The notes: a model not told the origin generated them from the sequence alone. Counted from the first letter of the stretch, positions 48,757 through 58,967 are shown. The stretch: DNA of 64,000 nucleotides from Collinsella sp. (GCA_019413925.1 DXMY01000011.1:1-64000), one strand, 5' to 3'. Program-made: numbers and translations.

Positions 48757-49739
48757 CGGGACTCCTTTCGGTCGCGCGAGCGCTGCTCACGCACGTCATC
48801 ATACGCATCATAGGCCTCGACGATCCTGCCCACCAGGGCATGGCGCACCACATCGGCGCGCTCCAGGTGCGAAAATGCTACATCGTCGACACGGCCCAGA
48901 ATCTTCTCGACGTCGGCAAGACCTCCGCGACGACCCACCAGGTCGCGCTGGCTCAGATCGCCGGTAATCACAAACTTGGAGTTAAAACCCAAGCGCGTCA
49001 GGAACATCTTCATCTGTTCAGGCGTGGTGTTTTGTGCCTCGTCGAGTACCACGAAGGCGTCGCTCAGCGTTCGGCCGCGCATGTAGGCAAGCGGGGCAAT
49101 CTCGATCACGCCACGCTCCATGAGCTCATCGGTGCGTTCACGGTCCATCATGTCAAACAAGGCATCGTAGAGCGGACGCATGTAAGGGTCGATCTTTTCC
49201 TCGAGGGTGCCGGGCAAAAAGCCCAAATTCTCCCCCGCCTCGACAACGGGCCGCGTAAGCACCAGACGACCCACCTCGTGGCGCTTGAGCGCGGCGACGG
49301 CGAGGGCCATGGCTAGATAGGTCTTACCGGTACCGGCGGGACCCAGGCCAAACGTGATGGTATGCGAGCGGATGGCGTCAACATAGCGCTTCTGGCCGAG
49401 CGTCTTGGGACGAATGACGCGGCCGCGATACGACAGCAGCACGTCATCGCGCAGCGACGAAGCGTCGTGCTCACCATCGCGCAGGACAGCCAAGCAACGC
49501 GAGACGTCGTCGGCAGACAGCGTGCGACCGGCAGCCGCCTCACGAAAAGCGTGTTCGAAAAAACGCGCCACGAGTTCTACCTCGTCCGGGTCGCCGCTCA
49601 CGGCAATCTGGTCACCGCGCGCAACCACATGGGCGCGAACCAAGTCTTCGACCGCGCGAAGGACAGCGTCGCCGGCGCCCAAGACGCGCGAGGGGTCAAT
49701 CCCCTCGGGAACGGTAAGTCTAATCTTCGAGGCTTCCAT
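48753..49739 (-). CDS. phoH: PhoH-family ATPase
   Basis: A 328-residue PhoH protein: N-terminal KH-like region (residues about 5-70), then an ATPase with Walker A GPAGTGKT (133-140), the VLTRPVVEAGENLGFLPG block, Walker B VVLDEAQN and ITGDLSQRD. Its cellular role is probably RNA-related through its partner YbeY; the ATPase type is known, the substrate is not. ATG 49739 follows GGAGG and overlaps the mtaB 3' end by 20 bases. Confidence 0.94.
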   Translation of the reverse strand: MEASKIRLTVPEGIDPSRVLGAGDAVLRAVEDLVRAHVVARGDQIAVSGDPDEVELVARFFEHAFREAAAGRTLSADDVSRCLAVLRDGEHDASSLRDDVLLSYRGRVIRPKTLGQKRYVDAIRSHTITFGLGPAGTGKTYLAMALAVAALKRHEVGRLVLTRPVVEAGENLGFLPGTLEEKIDPYMRPLYDALFDMMDRERTDELMERGVIEIAPLAYMRGRTLSDAFVVLDEAQNTTPEQMKMFLTRLGFNSKFVITGDLSQRDLVGRRGGLADVEKILGRVDDVAFSHLERADVVRHALVGRIVEAYDAYDDVREQRSRDRKESR

Positions 49740-51012
49740 GGACCTCCCTGCGAGCATGGACTAAGCCGGAATCGTCGACTCCGATGATAGCAACATCGAG
49801 CAGGCACGGGGCCTTGAGCCCGCAGACATCGTCAAGACGGGCATGATGGAACGAGCCGAGCGTCAGGTTGTCGCCATACTCGAGCACCGCACGCTCGACC
49901 GTGCCCACGCGGCGGCGGGCATCGGCGATCGCAAGCTCCTGAGCGGCGGCACGCATGCGGCGGCTGCGTTCGGCCATAATCTCGGGCGGCACCTGATCGG
50001 GCATATCGGCCGCAAGCGTGCCGGGACGCTTGCTATAGCGGAAGACATGCATGCGCGAAAAGCCCACGCGACGGCACAACGCCAGCGACTCCTCGAACTC
50101 CTCGTCCGTTTCGCCGGGGAAGCCGACGATGACGTCACAAGAAAGAGACGCCTGCGGCAGATTGGCGCGAATCATGCGTACCGTGTCCTCAAAGGCCTCC
50201 GCACTATAGGGACGACCCATGCGATGCAGGGTCGCCGTACAGCCGGACTGCACGGGAAGATGCAAGAACGGCGCGATACGCTGCGGATAGCGCCCCATCA
50301 CCTTGAGCAGGCGCTCGGAGATATCCATGGGCTCCACTGAGGAAATGCGCACGTGGGCAATCGTGGTGCGCTCCATAATGGCCTCGAGCAGCTCATCGAT
50401 CTCCACGTGTTCGTCAGTCGCGCTCTTGCCGTCATAGGCGCCCAGGTTCACGCCAGTCAGCACCACCTCGGGCACACCGGCCTCCTGGGCCTCGCGCACC
50501 TGCTCGAGCACGGACTCGACGGGCACGGAGCGCTCAGGGCCGCGCGCCTTCCACACAATGCAATACGTGCAGCGGTGATTGCAGCCGTCTTGGATCTTCA
50601 CGCCCAGACGCGAGCGCCCCAGAGCATCGACCACATCGCTGTCGCTGCAAGCGGCCACACTATCGGATTCGACACCCAGCACCTCGCACACACGCTCGGC
50701 GACGTCGATTTTCGACGGCTCGGCAATGACGCGGTCCGAAAGCTCCAGCAGCTCTTCGGGATGCAAGTTGACGACGCAGCCGGTCACGACAACGTAGGGC
50801 TCACCTGGATATGACAGCGCATGACGGACGGCCTTACGGGTCTTGGCCTCGGCCTCGCCCGTCACGGCGCAGGTATTGATTACAATCAGGTCGGCATCCT
50901 GGGGCTCCATCATCGCAAAGCCCTGGCGCATAAGATCGGCAGTGATACGGTCGGACTCAACCCGGTTGACACGGCAGCCAAGGTTGACGACGGAAATATG
51001 GGGTGCGAGCAA
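49720..51012 (-). CDS. mtaB: tRNA t6A37 methylthiotransferase MtaB
   Basis: MtaB converts t6A37 to ms2t6A37 in tRNAs reading ANN codons. The 430-residue protein has the UPF0004 domain with cysteines in NLGCRVNRVESD, NTCAVTGEAEAKTR and VTGCVVN, the radical-SAM Cx3Cx2C in DGCNHRCTYCIVWKARG, and a shortened TRAM region. GCRVNxxES and TYCIVxxARG are MtaB signatures that separate it from MiaB and RimO. The start is a TTG at 51012, five bases after AAGGAG. It follows dnaJ by nine bases, as in Bacillus-type operons, and overlaps phoH. Confidence 0.93.
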   Translation of the reverse strand: MLAPHISVVNLGCRVNRVESDRITADLMRQGFAMMEPQDADLIVINTCAVTGEAEAKTRKAVRHALSYPGEPYVVVTGCVVNLHPEELLELSDRVIAEPSKIDVAERVCEVLGVESDSVAACSDSDVVDALGRSRLGVKIQDGCNHRCTYCIVWKARGPERSVPVESVLEQVREAQEAGVPEVVLTGVNLGAYDGKSATDEHVEIDELLEAIMERTTIAHVRISSVEPMDISERLLKVMGRYPQRIAPFLHLPVQSGCTATLHRMGRPYSAEAFEDTVRMIRANLPQASLSCDVIVGFPGETDEEFEESLALCRRVGFSRMHVFRYSKRPGTLAADMPDQVPPEIMAERSRRMRAAAQELAIADARRRVGTVERAVLEYGDNLTLGSFHHARLDDVCGLKAPCLLDVAIIGVDDSGLVHARREVHGSLED

Positions 51013-51021
51013 GCGGGCTCC

Positions 51022-52170
51022 TTAATCGAGGATATCGTCGAGGGCGCTCTTGATACGATCGGTTACCGACTTCTTACCGGAAGCGACGTCATCGCCCGTC
51101 TCGTCGGCAAAAGCGCGGAGCAGCTCGCGCTGCTTATTGGAAAGGTTCGTGGGAACGACCACGCGCAGCTGCACGACCAGACGACCACGTGAGCCGCCAC
51201 CGCCGATGCGCGGCATGCCAAAGTTGTTGACGCTGACGGTGTCGCCATACTGCGTGCCGGCAGGGACCGTAACCTTGACGACCTCCTCGGGCATAATGCC
51301 CTCGACCTCGATCTCGCAGCCGAGCGCGGCCTGCGCGATGGAGATATCGCTCACCAGGTACAGGTCGTCGCCATTGCGCTTAAAGCGCTCGTGATCGGCG
51401 ACACGCACGTTGACGATCAGGTCGCCCGAGGGCTCGCCACGAAGGCCGGCCTCGCCAAAGCCGCTCACGCGCAGCTGGCGACCGGTCGAGACGCCGGAGG
51501 GAATATCGATGTCGATCTTTTCGTGCGAAGGCGTGCGGCCCTGACCGTCGCAAGTCTCGCAGGGATGGTCGATGACCGTGCCCTCGCCGTGGCAGTCGGG
51601 GCAGGGCGAAGAGGACTGGACCTGACCCAAAAACGAGCGCTGGACCGTGGTGACATAGCCCGTGCCGTGGCAGCGGCTGCACTGCTTTTCGGTCGCACCG
51701 TCAGCCTTGCCCGTACCGTTGCAATCCTCGCAGGGAGCAAGGCGGTCATAGCTGATCGTCTTTTTGCAGCCAAGTGCAGCTTCCTCGAGCGTCACCGAAA
51801 GCGAGATGGCCATATCGCGACCGCGACGGCGCTCGCGACGGCTGCGGGCACCACCGCCGGCGCCGCCGCCAAAGAACGACGAGAACAGGTCGTCCATGCC
51901 CATGCCGCCAAAGATGTCGTTGATGTCGACATAGCCGGAGCCACCAGGGCCATCGGCAGTGCCAAAGCGATCGTAGTTGGCACGCTTCTGCTCATCGGAA
52001 AGGACAGAATAGGCCTCGTTCAGCTCTTTGAACTTGGCCTCGGCCTCGGGGTCGTCCGAAACATCCGGGTGTACCGTACGGGCTTTCTTTAAAAACGCGC
52101 GCTTAATGGTCCGCGCGTCGGCGTCCTTATCGACGCCAAGTACCTCGTAGTAATCCCTATTTTCCGACAC
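51022..52170 (-). CDS. dnaJ: Chaperone DnaJ (type I J protein)
   Basis: DnaJ delivers unfolded protein to DnaK and stimulates its ATPase. The 382-residue protein has the J domain with HPD (residues about 32-34), a Gly/Phe region (GGMGMDDLFSSFFGGGAGGG), a zinc domain with four CxxCxGxG units (CEDCNGTG, CSRCHGTG, CPDCHGEG, CETCDGQG), and both C-terminal beta domains. It starts with GTG at 52170 behind AAGGA. No hrcA, grpE or dnaK is adjacent; instead a second J protein lies 81 bases upstream. Confidence 0.95.
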   Translation of the reverse strand: MSENRDYYEVLGVDKDADARTIKRAFLKKARTVHPDVSDDPEAEAKFKELNEAYSVLSDEQKRANYDRFGTADGPGGSGYVDINDIFGGMGMDDLFSSFFGGGAGGGARSRRERRRGRDMAISLSVTLEEAALGCKKTISYDRLAPCEDCNGTGKADGATEKQCSRCHGTGYVTTVQRSFLGQVQSSSPCPDCHGEGTVIDHPCETCDGQGRTPSHEKIDIDIPSGVSTGRQLRVSGFGEAGLRGEPSGDLIVNVRVADHERFKRNGDDLYLVSDISIAQAALGCEIEVEGIMPEEVVKVTVPAGTQYGDTVSVNNFGMPRIGGGGSRGRLVVQLRVVVPTNLSNKQRELLRAFADETGDDVASGKKSVTDRIKSALDDILD

Positions 52171-52251
52171 GACCGAATCCTTCCGACTTTCAATATTGTC
52201 ACAGTGCGTCCTATACCCATGCAGGGCCGGCCGCAAACAGAGGGTTTGATG

Positions 52252-53355
52252 TTATTGCATCCCGTAGGGCGAAAGCATCGCGCGCTGCGAGCAGCTCGCA
52301 AACCACACCGACACGAGCGCGAACATGAAGCCGTTGGCAAAACCGTTGGCAAACTGCATCGCGCCACGCTTCCACCACAGCAGGCTACGGTGAAGTACCC
52401 CATCCGAGAGCACCATGAACAGGCCCATGGCAAACGGAATAAAACACATCACGGCAAAGGCCGAGAACACGCCCGAGATGGCCGACAGCACCAAAAACGG
52501 CGCGACAATGCCCATCAGGTAAAAGCCGGTACGGGCCTTGCCCTCCAGGCGCTCGGCCTCCACATGGGCGCGACCGACCAGGTCACCACCCGTGGCGCCA
52601 TTGGTACCGGCATGGCCCATGCCGCTAATGCGAACCTCGTCGCCGTCGTGCGTGCCGGCAGGAAACTCAATCGTTTGCTCGGAGGTCACGCGGGTACGAC
52701 CGCTGCCGCCGCAATCGGGGCACGGATCGGCTACGACCTTGCCCGAGCCGCCGCACTCGGGGCAAACCGACTGAAACGTGCCAGCGCCAAACAGGAAGGA
52801 CAGGTCCACATCGATATGGCCGCGTCCGCCACAGCTTGGGCAGGTATGGGCATGCTCGGAGGAGACAGAACCCGAGCCGCCGCAGTGTCCGCACGTATCG
52901 AATCGCGTGTAGCGAACGGTTTTGCGGGCACCGCCCTTGGCCTCCTTGGCATCGAGCTTAATGTCGACGACCACGTTGGCACCGCTTTCGGGATTGTATG
53001 CTGCCCGCCCGCGACGCGACTGGCCCCAAGCGCCGCCAAAGGGAAAACCGCCCTCAAAGGGATTGCCGTACCCGGCGCCGCCGGCGTAACCGCCACCATA
53101 AGGCGAAGCCGTAGGAGCGCCGGCGAAGGGATTGCCCGAGCGCATGGCGTCATAGCGCGCACGCTTCTGCTCATCCGAAAGCACGGCGTAGGCCTCGGAA
53201 ACCTCTTTGAACTTTTCCTCGGCACCCGGCTCTTTATTGACGTCCGGATGGAGCTTACGGGCCTTCTGCTGAAAGGCCTTTTGAATATCACGCGAGGTGG
53301 CGTCCTTGGAGACACCGAGAATCTCGTAGTAATCTTTTTCGTTCATCGTCGCCAT
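52252..53355 (-). CDS. DnaJ-like zinc-finger protein with C-terminal membrane helices
   Basis: The 367-residue protein starts as a type I J protein: J domain with HPD (residues 36-38), Gly-rich region (75-112), and zinc domain with four cysteine units (CGHCGGSG, CPSCGGRG, CPECGGSG, CPDCGGSG; residues 155-220) and the following FPAGTHDGDEVRISGMG strand. Where the second C-terminal domain should follow, it has two or three hydrophobic segments instead (about 278-318 and 333-354). So it would be a membrane-tethered J protein with its chaperone part in the cytoplasm. ATG 53355 follows AGGAGG. It is cotranscribed ahead of dnaJ. The role is unknown; recruitment of DnaK to the membrane is an inference. 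Confidence 0.82.
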   Translation of the reverse strand: MATMNEKDYYEILGVSKDATSRDIQKAFQQKARKLHPDVNKEPGAEEKFKEVSEAYAVLSDEQKRARYDAMRSGNPFAGAPTASPYGGGYAGGAGYGNPFEGGFPFGGAWGQSRRGRAAYNPESGANVVVDIKLDAKEAKGGARKTVRYTRFDTCGHCGGSGSVSSEHAHTCPSCGGRGHIDVDLSFLFGAGTFQSVCPECGGSGKVVADPCPDCGGSGRTRVTSEQTIEFPAGTHDGDEVRISGMGHAGTNGATGGDLVGRAHVEAERLEGKARTGFYLMGIVAPFLVLSAISGVFSAFAVMCFIPFAMGLFMVLSDGVLHRSLLWWKRGAMQFANGFANGFMFALVSVWFASCSQRAMLSPYGMQ

Positions 53356-53413
53356 GTACGGCAACCTCCTGCTCACAGCAGCGTATATCTTGCGGTAATT
53401 CTACCCGAGCGGC

Positions 53414-54646
53414 CTATGCTAGACCCCAAAACAGCTCGAACAGAACATTTCCATCGAGCCAGCCCAAGTGGGTGGGCGCTAAACGGGCGCGGGCGCGACC
53501 TGCGATAACGTCTTTCGAGGCGATGCGCCCCGCATATCCCTCGACGCCATCGGGCACCCACGTGGCAAGACCCAATTCGAGTGCGTGATCGCAGGCAGCT
53601 GCCAGCTCGTCCGTTGGGATAACGCAAGCCGCGCGAGCCAACAGGTCGGACCCAACACCGCGCGTCATGCGCCAGGCGAGCATCAGGTCCTCCGCCGCAG
53701 CCTCGCGCTGCGACAGATCTTCGGCCTCGAACGCCGTCGCGGCATCATCGCGTTGCGCCAGACGCACGCGATGCGCATCGCCTCGAGAAGACACGCCGGG
53801 AAACAGCCCGGCCAAGCGGTCGAAATCCCCAGCATCGAGCATACCGGCGGCAGAACGGCCCAGGCCCAGATAGCCCTGTCCGGTCCAGTAGGCAATGTTA
53901 TGGGCGCATTCATGGCCGTCGAGCGCATAACTCGCCACCTCATACGGATGATAGCCGGCCGCACCCAGGAGCTCGCGCGCCACGTCCATGCAGGCGGCTT
54001 GAAAATCCTCATCAGGCTCGAGCGACTCGTCGCGGCACGCCATGCGATAGAGGGGTGTCCCCTCCTCGAGCGTGAGCGGGTAAACCGACACATGATGCGG
54101 AGCCGCCGCCAGCACGCCATCAAGCGTGCGACTCCAACTCGCTGCGGTCTGCCCGGGAAGACCGCACATAAGGTCGCACGACACGTCAAGCCCAGCGTCC
54201 TTGACCGTCGCGATAGCAGCGAGCGCCCGATCGGCATCGTGAATACGGCCGATGGCGGCAAGTTCGGTGTTATCGAGCGTTTGCACGCCCAGAGAGACGC
54301 GTGTGACACCCACCTTGGCAAGCGCAGTGGCGAGCTCGGCGGTCAGCGACTCGGGATTGGCCTCGCAGGTAAACTCAACAGGGGCGCACCACGCACGAAT
54401 ACGCCGCGCCAGCTCCACCAGGCGCTCCCCCGCCAGCGACGGCGTGCCGCCGCCAACATAGACGGTGCGGATCTGGTCAAGGGCCCCAGCCTTGCCAAAA
54501 GCATCGAGGCGCGCGTACAACTGCTCAAAATAGGCATCGAGCGCAGCACCCAGCTCGCACGGAGCGAAACTGCGCGAATCAAAGTCGCAGTAGCGGCACT
54601 TTTGGGCACAGAACGGCACGTGCGCATACAGCGCGGTAACGGCCAC
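53414..54646 (-). CDS. hemW: Radical SAM heme chaperone HemW
   Basis: HemW binds heme and a radical-SAM cluster and passes heme to acceptors; it is often misnamed coproporphyrinogen oxidase. The 410-residue protein has Cx3Cx2C at Cys13, Cys17, Cys20 (FCAQKCRYCDF), YVGGGTPS near residue 63, and the HNIAYW-type motif of HemW (CAHNIAYWTGQGYLGLG), and it lacks the N-terminal extension of HemN. It starts with GTG at 54646, two bases after the dusB stop. In many Gram-positives hemW lies between lepA and hrcA/dnaJ, and the same order holds here with dusB inserted. Confidence 0.93.
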   Translation of the reverse strand: MAVTALYAHVPFCAQKCRYCDFDSRSFAPCELGAALDAYFEQLYARLDAFGKAGALDQIRTVYVGGGTPSLAGERLVELARRIRAWCAPVEFTCEANPESLTAELATALAKVGVTRVSLGVQTLDNTELAAIGRIHDADRALAAIATVKDAGLDVSCDLMCGLPGQTAASWSRTLDGVLAAAPHHVSVYPLTLEEGTPLYRMACRDESLEPDEDFQAACMDVARELLGAAGYHPYEVASYALDGHECAHNIAYWTGQGYLGLGRSAAGMLDAGDFDRLAGLFPGVSSRGDAHRVRLAQRDDAATAFEAEDLSQREAAAEDLMLAWRMTRGVGSDLLARAACVIPTDELAAACDHALELGLATWVPDGVEGYAGRIASKDVIAGRARARLAPTHLGWLDGNVLFELFWGLA

Positions 54647-54648
54647 CC

Positions 54649-55692
54649 TTAAGCCTCCAGCGGATGAGGGGGCACCGATTCGCCGGCGGCAAGGGCAGCC
54701 TCGCAGGCCACCACATCGCGCTCGATCTCATCGACCAGCGCCATGAACTCCTCATACGTGGAGCAGCGCACCACCTGGGTACGCCAGGCGGCGGCATGGG
54801 GGATACCTTTTAAGTACCAGCTTGCGTACGTGCGGGCGCGCGACATGAGCGGCAAGAGCTCATGCGTCAGCGTGAGGTGCTCACGCAGGGCGTCCAGGCG
54901 CTCGACGGAGCTGCGCACCGGCACCGGTATACCATCGAGCGAAAGGGCGCGAGCATCACCAAAGACCCAGGGATTACCGTAGATACCGCGCGCGATAAAC
55001 ACCGCGCTGGCACCCGAGTTGCGCAGATGCTCCGCGGCATCCTCGGCGCAGAACACGTCGCCCGAACCGATCACGGGAATCTCGACGGCATCTGCGACTT
55101 CATCGACGACTGACCAATCGGCCTGGCCCGTGTAGAGCTGTGTGGCGCAACGACCATGCACGGCGACTGCGGCAGCTCCTGCACCCTCAAGCATCTGGGC
55201 AAATGTCGCGGCATTGCGGTCCTCGGCATAAAAGCCCTTGCGAATCTTGACGGTCACGGGCACGTGCGCCGCACCCACCGTAGCCTCGACGATCTTCTCC
55301 GCCAGGTCAGGCGTGCGCATGAGCGCCGAGCCCTCGCCCTTGGTAACGACCTTGCGGGCGGGGCATGCCATATTGATATCGATGAGCGACAGGCGATCGC
55401 CAACGCGCTCCTCGACGGCGGCGACGGCGCTCGCAAACTGATCGGGCTTGGAGCCAAAGAGCTGCACGCAAATCTGCTGCTCCTCGTCGGCCGGTAGCAC
55501 CAGGCGCCAGGTCTTGTTGCTGGCATAGGCAAGGCCCGCCACGCTCACCATCTCGCTGTAGGCAAGGTTGGCACCGCGGCGGCGGCACATGATGCGGTAG
55601 GCGGGATCGGTCACGCCCGCCATGGGAGCCATAAGGAACGGTTGCTCGGCATAGGCGCCCAGCAGCCGCTGACTATATTCGGAAAGCGCCAT
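54649..55692 (-). CDS. tRNA-dihydrouridine synthase (DusB-like)
   Basis: A flavoenzyme that reduces uridine in tRNA D loops. The 347-residue protein opens with FLMAPMAGVTDPAYR (FMN site), has the catalytic cysteine in DINMACPARKVV (Cys110), KIRKGF, and the HGRCATQLYTGQADW block, with GSGDVFCAEDA and ARGIYGNPW for FMN phosphate. The C-terminal helical RNA-binding domain is present. The motif set fits the DusB group. It lies 4 bases after lepA. Confidence 0.92.
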   Translation of the reverse strand: MALSEYSQRLLGAYAEQPFLMAPMAGVTDPAYRIMCRRRGANLAYSEMVSVAGLAYASNKTWRLVLPADEEQQICVQLFGSKPDQFASAVAAVEERVGDRLSLIDINMACPARKVVTKGEGSALMRTPDLAEKIVEATVGAAHVPVTVKIRKGFYAEDRNAATFAQMLEGAGAAAVAVHGRCATQLYTGQADWSVVDEVADAVEIPVIGSGDVFCAEDAAEHLRNSGASAVFIARGIYGNPWVFGDARALSLDGIPVPVRSSVERLDALREHLTLTHELLPLMSRARTYASWYLKGIPHAAAWRTQVVRCSTYEEFMALVDEIERDVVACEAALAAGESVPPHPLEA

Positions 55693-55696
55693 AGAC

Positions 55697-57508
55697 CTAC
55701 TCGTCCACCTTGAGGATCGCCATAAACGCCTCCTGCGGGACCTCGACCGAGCCGATGGCCTTCATGCGCTTCTTGCCCTCTTTCTGCTTCTCGAGCAGTT
55801 TGCGCTTACGCGAAATATCGCCGCCGTAGCACTTGGCAAGCACGTCCTTGCGACGCGCCTTGACGGTGGAGCGAGCAATGATCTTGTTGCCGATAGCACC
55901 CTGGATGGGCACCTCGAACAGCTGGCGCGGAATAATCTCCTTGAGCTTGTCGCACAGGCCGCGGGCAAGACCGTAAGCCTTGTCCTTGTGGACAATAAAC
56001 GACAGCGCGTCCACCTCGTCGCCCGAAAGCAGGATGTCGAGCTTCACAAGCTCGGATGGACGGTACTCGTTGAACTCGTAGTCCAACGAGGCGTAACCCT
56101 TGGTGCGACTCTTGAGCTGATCGAAGAAGTCCAAGATAAGCTCGGCGAGCGGCATATCGAAGCGCATCTCGACCGATTTGCTCGTGAGATGGATCATGTC
56201 GGTCGTCACGCCGCGGTGCTCGATGGCGAGCTGCATGACGGCACCCGTATACTCGGGCGGACAGATGATCTTGGCCTTGAGGTACGGCTCCTCAATGCGC
56301 TCGATACGCGTGGCCTCGGGAAGGTCCTGCGGGCTGCGAACATCGATCATCTCGCCATCGGTCTTGTACACGTGATAGTCGACCGAAGGACTCGTGGCGA
56401 TGAGGTCCAGGTTGAACTCACGCTCGAGACGCTCCTTGACGACCTCCATGTGCAGTAGGCCCAAGAAGCCCACGCGGAAGCCAAAGCCGAGCGCCACGGA
56501 CGTCTCGGGCTCCCACACCAACGACGGGTCGTTCACGTGGAGCTTATCGAGTGCATCGCGCAGGTTCTCGTAATCCTTGTTATCGATCGGGAACAGGCCC
56601 GTATAGACCATGGGTTTAGCCTCGCGGTAGCCCGGAAGCGGCTTGGGGCAGGGGTTCGACGCCCAGGTAAGGGTGTCGCCCACGCGAACGGCCTCGGGGT
56701 CCTTCAGGCCCGTGACCACGTAGCCGACCTCGCCAACCGTCAGCGCGTCAACCGGGGTCTCGGCAGGACGCTTGACGCCCACGCCGTCGACCAAAAAGTC
56801 CCCCTCGGCCTGCATCATACGCAGCGTATCGCCCTTTTTGATGGAACCATCGAAGACGCGCACTGTGGCCACCACGCCGCGATACTCGTCAAAGTACGAA
56901 TCCAGAATGAGCGCTTTGAGCGGAGCGTTTGCATCGCCCTTAGGCGGAGAGATCAAAAAGACGATGGACTCTAGCAGATCGTGAATACCCTCGCCGGTCT
57001 TGCCCGACACGCACACGGCATCATCGGCAGGAATCGCCAGGTCGTCCTCGATCTCGGTCTTGACCTCGTCGGGATGGGCCGAGGGCAGGTCGATCTTGTT
57101 GATGGCGGGCACAATGTCCAGATTGGCGTTCATAGCGAGCGTCGCGTTTGAGACCGTCTGCGCCTCGACACCCTGGGTGGCGTCGACGACGAGCACCGCA
57201 CCCTCACAAGCGGCCAGCGAACGAGAGACCTCGTAGGTAAAGTCTACATGGCCCGGCGTATCAATGAGGTTGAACTGATACGTCTCGCCGTCGTCGGCGT
57301 CATAGGACACGCGGACGGCATTGGACTTGATCGTGATGCCGCGCTCACGCTCGATATCCATGGTGTCGAGCAGCTGCGACTCCATGTCGCGCTCGTCAAC
57401 GGTATGGGTGAGCTCGAGGATACGGTCACTGATCGTGGACTTGCCATGGTCAATGTGCGCAACGATTGAGAAGTTGCGGATGTGGGAAATGTCAATTGAA
57501 GTATTCAT
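55697..57508 (-). CDS. lepA: Elongation factor 4 (LepA)
   Basis: LepA is a translational GTPase that acts on ribosome assembly or back-translocation. The 603-residue protein has the G domain (AHIDHGKST near residue 17, [12 protein letters not shown]), domain II, and the LepA-specific C-terminal domain with a basic end ([16 protein letters not shown]). ATG 57508 gives the usual [15 protein letters not shown] start; the longer frame to 57568 runs into the rpsT terminator. It begins a minus-strand set with dusB and hemW. Confidence 0.97.
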
Positions 57509-57532
57509 GCGGACTATCTTACCCGAGCGGTA

Positions 57533-57568
57533 CAAAAAATGGAGCCTGTTCCATAAAACAGGCTCCAT
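57533..57568 (-). terminator. Terminator of rpsT
   Basis: ATGGAGCCTGTT and AACAGGCTCCAT form a perfect 12-bp stem with a six-base loop (57539-57568), followed on the minus strand by TTTTTTG. It separates rpsT from lepA. Confidence 0.92.
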
Positions 57569-57604
57569 TTATGCGCGTAATCTGTGTGGTGTGAAATTTA
57601 CAAC

Positions 57605-57871
57605 TTAGGCGTTGATGCTGTTCACGAGCTTGGCAAGACCGGACTTGCGGTTGGAAGCCTGGTTCTTGTGGATAACATGCTTGGCGGCAGCCATGTCAAG
57701 ACGCTTGGTGACGGTCTTGAGGGCAGCCTGGGCCTTCTCGGCGTCGCCCTCGGCGACGGCGGACTGGACGTGCTTGGTCAGCGTCTTGAGCTCGGACTTG
57801 ACAGCCTTATTACGCATGCGAGCTGCCTCATTGGTGCGGATACGCTTCTTCTGAGACTTGATGTTTGCCAC
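57605..57871 (-). CDS. rpsT: 30S ribosomal protein S20
   Basis: S20 is a primary 16S rRNA-binding protein. The 88-residue product begins [21 protein letters not shown] and has the alanine- and lysine-rich helices of the family, ending [11 protein letters not shown]. It starts with GTG at 57871 behind GGAACTCC; the longer frame to 57940 is not used. It is monocistronic by position, with a strong terminator after it and holA upstream on the same strand. Confidence 0.97.
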   Translation of the reverse strand: MANIKSQKKRIRTNEAARMRNKAVKSELKTLTKHVQSAVAEGDAEKAQAALKTVTKRLDMAAAKHVIHKNQASNRKSGLAKLVNSINA

Positions 57872-58004
57872 TTCTGGAGTTCCTTTCGAGTTCCTTGCAA
57901 AAAATGTATGACACCTCTGAGACACGGTGAGGTCATGCAAGCGCCTACTATAGCACGCTCCATCTCAAAGGGATAGAACGAATTTGGCAAAAAGGCAGGT
58001 ATCA

Positions 58005-58967
58005 TCACGATTTTCTCAAGATGTTCGTAATCCAGAGCAAAAATGCGGTCTCCGAATCGGCCGAACCCTTGAGTGCCAGCTCCACATCGACCGCGCCCTC
58101 GAGCGCAGCGACAAGCTCCGCCATAGAAAAGCGGCGCGCCCAGGCCAGATGATTCTTGACCTGCCAGGACTGGAGCTTAAGCGTGGCGGCAAGCTCGCGA
58201 CCTTGTCCACGCGCATCAAGCGCCTTGGCAACGATAAGCTCGCGAATGCGTCCGCACAGCAAGGTGTAGGTCCACACATAGCTCTTGGCGGGCAGCAGAT
58301 TAAAGAGCTCGAGCGATCGCCGCATATCGCGGGCCGACACTGCGTTGAGAAAGTCCCAAGGTTGGACCTCGGCCGTGCGCACGATCCAGCGCTCCACATC
58401 GGCGAGCTCAATCTGAGGCGCCTCGACCATCTGGGCAAGCTTTGCCAAGTCGTTATCGAGCATACGGGTGTTTTCGCCCGAGCGTGAGACGAGCTCCTCA
58501 GCGGCTGCCGTGGAGATGGACTTGCCGTGTTGCGTCGCCATCTGCTGTACGCGACGCGGCAGCTCCCAGCGTTTGGTGCCCGAACAGTCGATCACTGCCT
58601 TCTTATCGATCTTGGCAATCGCCTTATACAGGCGCGTGTTCTTGGCAAGCGAATCGGCGATGATCAGGCAGACGGTCGTGGAGCTGGGACTCGCCAGATA
58701 CTCGACAAGCGGCTCAGAGACCGCCTTGGGGAGCTTTGAGCAGCCGTCGAGAATTACCAGGCGAAACTCGCTGCCCATGGGAAAGGTGTTGAGCGAGCCG
58801 ATAATCGATTCGATATCGGGGTCTTTGGTCATGTCGCGCTCGTCGAGGTTGAACTCGACCATGCCCGACTTTTCCAGACGCGCCTTCATGCGCGAGACAG
58901 CGTGGTCACGTTTGACTCCGTCGGTACCGACGATCAGATATGCCGGCAACAGCCCGGTTTCGGACAT
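58005..58967 (-). CDS. holA: DNA polymerase III subunit delta
   Basis: HolA is the clamp-loader subunit that opens the beta clamp. The 320-residue protein has the degenerate AAA+ N-terminal domain of the family (YLIVGTDGVKRDHAVSRM, FNLDERD, GSEFRLVIL), the middle lid (ELVSRSGENTRMLDNDLAKLA) and a C-terminal collar domain (LRLQSWQVKNHLAWAR-like KLQSWQVKNHLAWARRFS). ATG 58967 follows AGGGGAG. It lies 78 bases past comEC; comEA-comEC-holA-rpsT is a familiar order in Gram-positives. Confidence 0.93.
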   Translation of the reverse strand: MSETGLLPAYLIVGTDGVKRDHAVSRMKARLEKSGMVEFNLDERDMTKDPDIESIIGSLNTFPMGSEFRLVILDGCSKLPKAVSEPLVEYLASPSSTTVCLIIADSLAKNTRLYKAIAKIDKKAVIDCSGTKRWELPRRVQQMATQHGKSISTAAAEELVSRSGENTRMLDNDLAKLAQMVEAPQIELADVERWIVRTAEVQPWDFLNAVSARDMRRSLELFNLLPAKSYVWTYTLLCGRIRELIVAKALDARGQGRELAATLKLQSWQVKNHLAWARRFSMAELVAALEGAVDVELALKGSADSETAFLLWITNILRKS

